Of a stretch of DNA of 62,056 nt, positions 32,522 to 39,503 are shown in pieces. The translations under genes and the position numbers were made by a program. Origin of the DNA: Paenibacillus glycinis (GTDB lineage Bacteria; Bacillota; Bacilli; Paenibacillales; Paenibacillaceae); assembly GCF_009909185.1 (NCBI RefSeq), contig NZ_JAAAMV010000014.1, positions 1 to 62,056 on the forward strand, read 5' to 3'. Position 1 is the stretch's first letter; every line of letters starts with the position of its first letter. Below the pieces are notes generated by a model. The model searched no databases. It was not told the origin of the DNA and saw only the letters and a list, made by a program, of their open reading frames with translations.

Positions 32522-32827
32522 GTGGCATTCGGCGTGAAGCGCGAGGAATTGGAACAGTGGAAGGCGCGGGTGGCGCGCGGCGAAATCGCCTTCTTGACGC
32601 ATTATTGGCTCGAGCCGCGGTTCAAGGGCGTCAAGACCGTGACCAAGGTCGGCTGCGGCGATCTCGGCAAGCTGACCGCCTGGTGCAGAAGCAACGGGCT
32701 GGATCCGAAGTACATCCACCGCCGGCAGCCGTTTCCGCATTTCGACCTGATCGGGGAGAAGCAGCTGGAGATCCTGAAGCGGGAAGGGCTGTGGGAGCAG
32801 GTGGAACGGTTTAAGCTGCAGGATTGA
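32522..32827 (+). CDS. Small conserved protein, YneQ-like
   Basis: 101 residues from a GTG with AAGGAGG seven bases upstream. The sequence (GEIAFLTHYWLEPRFKG, KVGCGDLGKL, PHFDLIGEKQ) resembles the small YneQ-type proteins of Bacillales as I recall them; the comparison is from memory. No function is known to me. There is no signal peptide or membrane segment. Conserved His and Cys positions could bind a metal, which is inference. Confidence 0.75.
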   Translation: MAFGVKREELEQWKARVARGEIAFLTHYWLEPRFKGVKTVTKVGCGDLGKLTAWCRSNGLDPKYIHRRQPFPHFDLIGEKQLEILKREGLWEQVERFKLQD

Positions 32828-32850
32828 ACGCGCGCTGCGGGTAGGAAAAA

Positions 32851-32896
32851 AAAACGGCTGCTTCCGGTCATGGACCGGGGGCAGCCGTTTTTTGCA
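32851..32896 (+). terminator. Strong terminator between convergent genes
   Basis: AAAACGGCTGC pairs with GCAGCCGTTTT, with an inner CCGGTC/GGACCGG stem. A- and T-runs on the two sides make it usable from both strands. Confidence 0.92.
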
Positions 32897-32978
32897 TGGG
32901 GCTTGGAGGAAGCCGGCTTGAATTAAAGAGGCCGGAAGCACCTCGTCCTCCCTGGCGCGACCTGGGGGGTAACCGTGC

Positions 32979-33866
32979 CTACCCCGCCGATACCGTCTCC
33001 CCGCCGCCTCCCCAACCGGATTTCGTCCCCATTCCCCTTTTCCGATAATCCGACGGATTCATCCCGTAAAACTGCAGGAATTTCCTCGCGAAGAACGCCG
33101 AGGAGTTGAAGCCGACGTCCATCGAGATCTCGATGACCGATTTCTTCGTGTTCAGCAGGAGCTTCGCGGCCTGCTTCAGCCGTTCCTTCTGAATGATGTC
33201 GACGATCGTATGGCCGACCTGTTCCTTGAACAGATGCGCGAGGCGCGAGGGGGACAGGTACACTTTGTTGGCGAGCTCCTTGATCTGGACGGGCTGCGCG
33301 TAGTGCTGCAAGAGGTAATCCATCACTTCCTTGATGCGCGGGTCCAGGCGGGCATCGTCTTCGTGGTGGTGCTTGGCGAGCAGCAGCAGGATTTCTTCCA
33401 GCGCATTGACGGACAGCTCTTCCGCGAACGCTTCCGGTTCGCCCTGGTTATAGCGAATTAACCGTTCGAACGCATGCTCGACCTGCTGCCGCATGCTGCT
33501 TTGGCCGAGCCGGAGATAGAGGAACCCATTGTGCTCCTTCGGCAGGGACAGCCACGAGAAGACGTGCGCCTTCGGCGTGAAATGGCACCACATCTTCTTC
33601 CATACGCTGTTCGCGGCGGTATAGAAATCATGGGGCGTGCCCGGAGGAATGAGGACGAGGTCGCCGCTCGTGCATTCGTAAGGCGCGTCGTCGTTCTCCA
33701 CGATGCCTTTGCCGGACAGCGTGAACATCAGCAGCCAATCCTTGGTTCCTTTCGAACGGTGGCAGAAGTATCCGTAGGCTTTATCGTAGAGTTCGGTCGC
33801 CAGAACGCCGGGCGGACGTTTCTTCGGCGTTTCGTACCAGAGGGGGACAGGCGGCTTTTGATGCAT
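32979..33866 (-). CDS. AraC-family transcriptional regulator
   Basis: 295 residues from the ATG at 33866, with AAAGGAG upstream. An N-terminal cupin-type ligand domain (GDLVLIPPGTPHDFY) is followed by two C-terminal helix-turn-helix units. The first contains IKELANKVYLSPSRLAHLFK and the second SVIEISMDVGFNSSAFFARK with the family ending FYGMNPSDYRK. It is divergent from the ABC sugar-import operon with about 250 bases between, so it most likely activates that operon in response to the imported sugar. The Gly-rich C-terminal tail is unusual and probably unstructured. Confidence 0.9.
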   Translation of the reverse strand: MHQKPPVPLWYETPKKRPPGVLATELYDKAYGYFCHRSKGTKDWLLMFTLSGKGIVENDDAPYECTSGDLVLIPPGTPHDFYTAANSVWKKMWCHFTPKAHVFSWLSLPKEHNGFLYLRLGQSSMRQQVEHAFERLIRYNQGEPEAFAEELSVNALEEILLLLAKHHHEDDARLDPRIKEVMDYLLQHYAQPVQIKELANKVYLSPSRLAHLFKEQVGHTIVDIIQKERLKQAAKLLLNTKKSVIEISMDVGFNSSAFFARKFLQFYGMNPSDYRKRGMGTKSGWGGGGETVSAG

Positions 33867-34041
33867 GCGGGCACGCTCCTTTCTGCGTCTTATTTGTCCC
33901 CTCAGTGTAGTCGGAGAACGTTAAAACAGATCATGGCAATCGTGAAGAAAAGGTAAATTTCCCGCAGCAATGCGGCTCGCGGCCGCGCGCGGCGGCTGCC
34001 GATAGCAGGATTGTAGTGTTATTCAGCCGTTTCGAGCGCTC

Positions 34042-34067
34042 TTTGCGGCGGGGGGCGGTTTTATAAT
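34042..34067 (+). promoter_or_regulatory. Candidate promoter of the ABC importer operon
   Basis: A consensus -10 box TATAAT lies at 34062-34067. The best upstream match, TTTGCG at 34042, is only 14 bases away, so the promoter may depend on the activator. It is 51 bases before the start codon. Confidence 0.5.
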
Positions 34068-34117
34068 GAACACAGGATCGATCCGAAGCCAACCAACCCC
34101 AACGAGGAGTGACATTT

Positions 34118-35491
34118 GTGACCAAACGCTTTCGCTTTACGCTTACGATGTGCATCATGATCGGCCTGCTCGCCATGCTGTCGGCCTGCGGCTCCGCCGC
34201 CAACGATTCGCAGGGCGCCGGCAACGTCGCGGATAAAGGCGGCAACGCCGCGCAAAATGCCGCCAATGCCCCGGAAGACGCGCCCCCGGCCGAAGAGCCG
34301 GCGAAGGAAGTCGACCTGACCTGGGTAGGCTGGTCCGGATCGGACAAGCCATGGATCCCCATTATTCAACATATGATGGACACCTGGAATACGGCGAATC
34401 CGAAGGAGCAGGTAAGCTGGCTCGGTTGGCCGTGGGATCAGACGCTGCAGCAAATCCTCGTGCGTAATCAGTCCAAGCAGGCGATGGACATCGGCCAGAC
34501 CGATCTCGGCTGGCTGAAGACGCTGGCGGATTCCGGCGCGCTTGCGGATCTGGGCCAGCTGTTCGACAAGCAGTGGCTGGCAGACAATTTCGAGCCGTCC
34601 GCGCTGGATGCCGGCCGCATCGACGGCGTGCTGTACGCGCTGCCGTGGACGATGTCCGCGACTTCGATGGTCAATAATCCAACGCTGCTGAAGAAGGCGG
34701 GCATTACCTCTTCGCCGGCCACGATCGCGGAATTCGAAGCGGACCTCGGCAAACTGAAGGCGCTCGGTCCCGACATCGTGCCGTACGGCATGCTGACCAA
34801 GTCGGCCTCGGCAAGCAACGACATTCAAGTCTGGCTGAAGGTGTTCGGCGGCGACGTATTCGACGACGCGGGCAATATCATCCTCAACAACGCCGCGGGC
34901 GTGAAGACGCTGGATTGGTACAAGAGCCTTTTGGCCAAAGGCTACGTCAAGATGGACATGGCCCGCGCCGATGCACGCAACCTGTATATGCAGGATAAAG
35001 TCGGTTTCTACGAGGATTCCATCCTGGCCAAGGGGCTGGAGCTGACGAACGGCGTCGCGGAAGCGGACGTGACGAAGCATCTGGTGCCGATTCCGCGTCC
35101 GGTGGTGAACCAAGGCGACAAGACGCTGGATAAGATGTGGGGCCATCACCTCGTCGTGTTCAACAATTCGCCGAACAAGCAGCAGGCGGCCGACTTCATC
35201 AAGCAAATCGTCGGCAAAGACAATTCGCTCTACTATTTCCAAAACGGCGGCCTGCTGCCGACCATGAAGTCGGCTATCGCGGATCCGATCGTGCAGAATG
35301 ACCCGACATCGAGCAAGTTCCTGGAAATCACCAAGAACAGCACCTCCGTCGATACCGATGCTTACAATCAGAAGGCGGCGCTCGACAACATCATCGTGGA
35401 AGAATTCCAAGCGGCGATGCTGGACAAGAAGTCGAGCCAGCAAGCACTGGACGATGCGGCTTCGCGCATTGCGGCCGAGTTGAAGAAATAA
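34118..35491 (+). CDS. ABC sugar transporter substrate-binding lipoprotein
   Basis: 457 residues. The GTG at 34118 is eight bases after GAGGAG; the GTG at 34109 overlaps that site. The lipoprotein signal ends in LSAC, followed by a long Ala/Asn/Glu tether. The body is a family-1 extracellular solute-binding protein (VDLTWVGWSGSDKPW, GRIDGVLYALPWTMSATSM, HLVVFNNSPNKQQAADFIK). It would capture an oligosaccharide at the cell surface and pass it to the two permeases encoded next. The sugar cannot be read from the sequence. Confidence 0.9.
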   Translation: MTKRFRFTLTMCIMIGLLAMLSACGSAANDSQGAGNVADKGGNAAQNAANAPEDAPPAEEPAKEVDLTWVGWSGSDKPWIPIIQHMMDTWNTANPKEQVSWLGWPWDQTLQQILVRNQSKQAMDIGQTDLGWLKTLADSGALADLGQLFDKQWLADNFEPSALDAGRIDGVLYALPWTMSATSMVNNPTLLKKAGITSSPATIAEFEADLGKLKALGPDIVPYGMLTKSASASNDIQVWLKVFGGDVFDDAGNIILNNAAGVKTLDWYKSLLAKGYVKMDMARADARNLYMQDKVGFYEDSILAKGLELTNGVAEADVTKHLVPIPRPVVNQGDKTLDKMWGHHLVVFNNSPNKQQAADFIKQIVGKDNSLYYFQNGGLLPTMKSAIADPIVQNDPTSSKFLEITKNSTSVDTDAYNQKAALDNIIVEEFQAAMLDKKSSQQALDDAASRIAAELKK

Positions 35492-35504
35492 GGAGAAGTT
35501 CCCT

Positions 35505-36401
35505 ATGAACAAATCCAATCGCGGGTTGCGATTGACAGAAAGCCAATTTGGCTTTCTGTTGCTTTTTCCGGCGCTGATCGTCTATGCCGCCGTGCTGCTG
35601 TATCCGCTGTTGAATTCGACGTACATGAGCTTCACGGACCAGACGCTGCTGAAGGCCGATCGGCATTTCGTCGGGCTCGCGAATTTTCGCGCGCTCTGGC
35701 ACGATCCCAATTTCCTGGACATGTTCCTGCATACCGTCGCGTTCGTGGTCGGGGCGACAATCGCGCCGTTCATCCTCGGGTTCATCTGGTCCATCGTGCT
35801 GCAGCAGGGGTTCAAAGGGTCCAAATGGCTCCGCAGCCTGACGCTGGTGAACTGGGTGCTGCCCGGCACGGCGATCAGCTTCCTGTGGATGTGGATGTTC
35901 CAAAGCAATTACGGCGTGATCAACGGCCTGCTGATGAAGCTGGGCTTGATCTCGGAGAATATCAACTGGCTCGGCTCCACGAATTACGCGATGGCCGTCG
36001 TCATCCTGGCATCGACGTGGAAAGGCGTGCCGTGGTTCATGGTCTTCTTGTTCGGCGGGCTGCAGGCGGTGCCGCGCGAGCAGCTGGAGGCCGCGCGGAT
36101 GGACGGCGCGGGCAACGTGACCGCATTTCTGAAAATCATTTATCCGAGCATGAGGCCTATCATCGCCGTGTCGCTGATTCTCGGCGCGATCGGCAACCTG
36201 CAGCAATTCGATCTGCAGTGGGTCATGACCGAAGGCGGTCCCGCACGGGCGACGACGACGTTATCCATCGAGGTGTACCGAAGCGCTTTCCGCGAATGGG
36301 ACCTGGGCAAGGCTTCTGCGATTGGCCTGGTCTGGGTGCTGATCATGGGGATATTCGCCGCATTTTATCTGCGCCATATGCGCGAGCAATTGAAATCGTA
36401 A
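35505..36401 (+). CDS. ABC sugar transporter permease (MalF-type)
   Basis: 298 residues, 13 bases after the binding-protein gene, with AAGGAGAAG upstream. Six membrane segments and the EAA loop EQLEAARMDGAGNVTAFLKI, which contacts the ATPase, place it in the MalF/UgpA group. It forms the channel with the MalG-type permease that follows. The operon has no ATPase gene, so it probably uses a shared MsmX/UgpC-type ATPase encoded elsewhere. Confidence 0.92.
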   Translation: MNKSNRGLRLTESQFGFLLLFPALIVYAAVLLYPLLNSTYMSFTDQTLLKADRHFVGLANFRALWHDPNFLDMFLHTVAFVVGATIAPFILGFIWSIVLQQGFKGSKWLRSLTLVNWVLPGTAISFLWMWMFQSNYGVINGLLMKLGLISENINWLGSTNYAMAVVILASTWKGVPWFMVFLFGGLQAVPREQLEAARMDGAGNVTAFLKIIYPSMRPIIAVSLILGAIGNLQQFDLQWVMTEGGPARATTTLSIEVYRSAFREWDLGKASAIGLVWVLIMGIFAAFYLRHMREQLKS

Positions 36402-36424
36402 CCGACACGAAGGAGGCAAGCCCC

Positions 36425-37255
36425 ATGTTCGAGCACACTTCAGGCTTCCGGGTGTTCTTCTGGATTTCGCTCGTTTGCCTAACGGCGTTTCTGTTCTTCC
36501 CGCTGTACTGGATGCTGAACTCCGCGCTGAAGCCGGCGTCCGACATTTTCGAGCTGTCCTTCATTCCTCATCGCCCCACATGGGATCATTTCGCTGAGGT
36601 CTTCCGGGACCGGGAGATCCGTCGTTATTTCGTTAACAGCCTGACGCTGTCGATCGCGAGCTGCGTCTTCACCACGATCATCTCCGCCTATGCCGGCTAT
36701 AGCTTCTCCAAGTACCGGTACCGCGGACGTATGTCTTTCATGCTGCTTTTCTTACTGGCTAAAATGTTCCCCTACGCCGTACTGCTGCTCAGCATGTACG
36801 CGCTCATGCTGAAGCTGCAGCTGCTCGACAATTATCTCTCGCTCGTGCTGGCGTACGTAACCTTCACGCTGCCGGTCGGCTGCTGGACGCTGAAGACGTA
36901 CTTCGACGGCATCCCGGACGAACTGATCGAATCGGCCAAGATCGACGGTGCGGGCAATGCGCGCATCCTGCATCGCGTCATCCTGCCGCTTGCCCTTCCC
37001 GGCCTCGTGTCGGTCGCGATATACGGCTTCGTCTGGAGCTGGAACGATCTGCTGTATTCGCTCACGCTCGTTACGTCGCCGGAGAAGCGCACGCTCGCCC
37101 CGGGGCTCATCCTCAGCTATCTCGGCGAAGCGCAGCAGGACTGGGGCGGCATGATGGCAGCTTCGATCGCGGTGTCGCTGCCCGTCACCTTGCTGTTCCT
37201 GCTGCTGCAGCGGTATTTCATACAGGGGCTGGTCGCGGGCGCGGTGAAGGGATAA
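36425..37255 (+). CDS. ABC sugar transporter permease (MalG-type)
   Basis: 276 residues; ATG at 36425 with AAGGAGG upstream, chosen over earlier in-frame codons that overlap the previous gene. Six membrane segments; EAA loop DELIESAKIDGAGNARILHR. It pairs with the MalF-type subunit. It is the last gene of the importer operon; no glycosidase follows, unlike many such operons. Confidence 0.92.
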   Translation: MFEHTSGFRVFFWISLVCLTAFLFFPLYWMLNSALKPASDIFELSFIPHRPTWDHFAEVFRDREIRRYFVNSLTLSIASCVFTTIISAYAGYSFSKYRYRGRMSFMLLFLLAKMFPYAVLLLSMYALMLKLQLLDNYLSLVLAYVTFTLPVGCWTLKTYFDGIPDELIESAKIDGAGNARILHRVILPLALPGLVSVAIYGFVWSWNDLLYSLTLVTSPEKRTLAPGLILSYLGEAQQDWGGMMAASIAVSLPVTLLFLLLQRYFIQGLVAGAVKG

Positions 37256-37319
37256 CAGGGGCAGCCGGTCGGATATTAATCGTAGTGTAACGAGCAAACA
37301 GTACTGGACGAACCATAGC

Positions 37320-37367
37320 AACGGCGGGAGCCTTGGACGATAGATCACGTCCGAGGCTCCCGCCGTT
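37320..37367. other. Strong hairpin after the ABC operon
   Basis: AACGGCGGGAGCCT pairs with AGGCTCCCGCCGTT, with an inner GACG/CGTC. No T-run follows on either strand, so it may protect the 3' end or act as a weak terminator between convergent genes. Confidence 0.7.
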
Positions 37368-37450
37368 AAAAGGGCCAGAGTCGCGCTGTCCGTCCCGAAA
37401 ACGAAAGAGCAGACCACTATTGGATCTGCTCGGGTTCATACAGCCAGCCA

Positions 37451-37894
37451 TTAGTATGAATGTCGGAGAAGCGGCTGGATGAATTCTTCATGAGGCAATG
37501 CATAAGGGAAATTTTTTGCCTCGTCTTTTGCCAAACGTTTGATTCGTTCCATGATCTTAAGGACACTTGGCGGTCCGATGCCGATGACCGCGCTGAAAGC
37601 ATGCGTTTCATCGCGAATGGACCAGCTCAACGTATCCGTATAGCCGTCGCATACCATCTCGGGCCCGAATCCGGAAGCATCCTCTTGTTCCCGTAGCCGA
37701 GCCGTTAAAGCCTTGGCCAGGTTTCGGTACACCTGCTTGGAGGCCTGCCAACGATGGCCGTCCGGCATATTGATCGGTATATCAGTCCCTTTGCAGGCAT
37801 ATGCCATCGATCCGTCCGGACGGTAAAGGATGTTGGTGTACCCCATCGGGTGGCTGCCGAAGAACTCCAATCGGATCCAATCTACGACAGTCAT
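37451..37894 (-). CDS. Unrecognised conserved-type protein
   Basis: 147 residues from the ATG at 37894, five bases after AAGGAG. I do not recognise a family. It has no signal peptide or membrane segment, is rich in aromatic residues (DWIRLEFFGSHPMGYTNILY), and contains GIGPPSVLKIMERIKRL and a charged C-terminal half. It lies 50 bases after the DinB-like gene on the same strand and may share its transcript. The start at MTVVDW is decided by the ribosome binding site; a frame extension to 37924 has none. Confidence 0.7.
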   Translation of the reverse strand: MTVVDWIRLEFFGSHPMGYTNILYRPDGSMAYACKGTDIPINMPDGHRWQASKQVYRNLAKALTARLREQEDASGFGPEMVCDGYTDTLSWSIRDETHAFSAVIGIGPPSVLKIMERIKRLAKDEAKNFPYALPHEEFIQPLLRHSY

Positions 37895-37944
37895 ATTGTC
37901 TCCTTCTTTTCCAAGGCCGCGCAAAGCCTCGTTACGGAAAAACG

Positions 37945-38424
37945 TTAATTGTCGAATAACCCTCTGCCTACGAAATTCGCGGTAACCGGCTGCCTGCCTA
38001 GTTCACGCGACCAGATCGATAACTGACCGGCGTGATGAATCTCGTGGGCGATCAGGTGCCGCATCACTTCGCCGTACGCATGGGCTTCCCGTTCCCCCTC
38101 ATCCGTGATATCGATCATGATACGGTCTTCAAGACTGTCATTCCAATCATAGACAAACGGAGCGAGTTCCGCGTGGCAACGCTCGGAAAGCTCTCGTACT
38201 TGTCGCAAGCTCGCCACTTCCCCGAACGACGGAATCTCTATCGCTTTCTCTTGAATGCCGCCGCATATCCAGCCATACTCGACCGCCACGATATGATACA
38301 GCGTGGGAAGGATGTATCCTATGCCGCCGGTGCGCTTCTTCAGCAGCTCTTCCTCGCTCACGTTCTCGCACCAGTCAAACCACTCGTTACGAACTTGCCA
38401 GTTATACCGGAAAAGCCTCAACAT
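37945..38424 (-). CDS. DinB-like four-helix protein
   Basis: 159 residues from the ATG at 38424, with CAAGGAGG upstream. It has the DinB/YfiT layout: an early helix with LPTLYHIVAVEYGWI and a late helix with IAHEIHHAGQLSIW, whose His residues normally hold a divalent metal. Proteins of this family include metal-dependent thiol transferases and hydrolases; most members, like this one, have no known substrate. Probably cytosolic. Confidence 0.82.
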   Translation of the reverse strand: MLRLFRYNWQVRNEWFDWCENVSEEELLKKRTGGIGYILPTLYHIVAVEYGWICGGIQEKAIEIPSFGEVASLRQVRELSERCHAELAPFVYDWNDSLEDRIMIDITDEGEREAHAYGEVMRHLIAHEIHHAGQLSIWSRELGRQPVTANFVGRGLFDN

Positions 38425-38780
38425 GTCGCAGCCTCCTTGAATCAACTTGTATGTCTTACCATTCGCGAAAAAGGTGCGCTTTCCTGCCGATGCGGGTTAT
38501 CTAAAGCGGATAAAAGCAAGCAGGGGCCCTTCGTCGGCGAGTTGCCATTGAATCTCCTATCAGCACCGATAAGACCCCGTCCCCGCTGGGAGCAGCGACA
38601 ACAGGGTCTTCTTGGCATTGAATGGCCGCCGATTCGCGGATCGGCGACTGCTTGGGCTGCGCGTTAGCTTGCAGCATGCGCGGCAAGCCTTTTCCGCGCG
38701 CTCCTCCCGATGCGCCTCGTTGCGCAGAGAGCGTCATGCGTCAAGACGCAGCAAGATGGCGAAGGTCGTATTGCCGCGGA
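38425..38780. other. Intergenic region with a hairpin
   Basis: AAGACCC (38571) pairs with GGGTCTT (38604) around an inner GCTG/CAGC stem, without T-run. TGCGTCTTGACGCA-like inverted sequence near 38730-38745 may mark the end of the phosphatase transcript. Open frames here are shadows without start signals. Confidence 0.5.
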
Positions 38781-39485
38781 TTAACTGAAGTTGGCGATAA
38801 TGCCCTGCCGGCTTACGGGAAGTCCCGCCTCGTACAGGTGGGAGACGTCTCCCGCGCCGAGGCAGCGCGGGACCGCCCATTCCTCGGAACGGGCGTCCAG
38901 CAAAATCGTCGTGACCGAGCTTGGCGGGAGCCAAAAGCCCGACCAGACGAGAGGAAGCGGGATCTCGAGCAAATGCGCTAGCCATGCGAGGCCGAAGCCC
39001 ATGTGGCAGAAGACCGCCAGCTTGTCGTCGTTCTCCCGGAGAATCCGGTATTTTCCGCCTTCCCTGCGGTAGCCGGACGCCTCCATGAAAGCATCGGACT
39101 GCCGCTTGAGCTCGGCAAAGCCCTGCTCGAATACTTCGCCGCTGAACGGCTCCATCCGCGTCCACGTATCTCGCGTCGGGTATGGTTTGGCGCCGCGGAT
39201 GATCTCGCCGTCCACGTTCCAGGGGGCGATCGTGCCGCCCCGGTTGTCCGGCACGTCCCAGCCTCGTATCTCCGAGAGCCAAGGCTGCGTTTCGCACGGC
39301 AGTCCGGTCAGCGTCCGGGTGTACGCCATCGTATGCTGCGCCCGCTGAAGCGGCGAGCAATAGAGGCGGGCGGCGCGCTCGGCCGCGATTCGCCTGGCCA
39401 GCGCTTCGGCTTCGAGGTGGCCGGCGGCGGTGATGGTGTCGCGCTCGTAATCGGGATCGGCGTGACGAATGATGTAAATGCGCAA
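38781..39485 (-). CDS. Histidine phosphatase (phosphoglycerate-mutase fold)
   Basis: 234 residues. The ribosome binding site AAAGGAG is seven bases before the TTG at 39485; the GTG at 39494 would lie inside that site, so TTG is the likely start. The phosphohistidine motif is IIRHADPDYE, with the second arginine in YCSPLQRAQHT and the second histidine in VFCHMGFGLAWL. The motif is RHA instead of RHG, seen in part of the family. It follows the LTD-protein gene by 18 bases and is probably the last gene of that operon. Substrate unknown. Confidence 0.85.
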   Translation of the reverse strand: MRIYIIRHADPDYERDTITAAGHLEAEALARRIAAERAARLYCSPLQRAQHTMAYTRTLTGLPCETQPWLSEIRGWDVPDNRGGTIAPWNVDGEIIRGAKPYPTRDTWTRMEPFSGEVFEQGFAELKRQSDAFMEASGYRREGGKYRILRENDDKLAVFCHMGFGLAWLAHLLEIPLPLVWSGFWLPPSSVTTILLDARSEEWAVPRCLGAGDVSHLYEAGLPVSRQGIIANFS

Positions 39486-39503
39486 ACGATACACTCCTTT
39501 AGG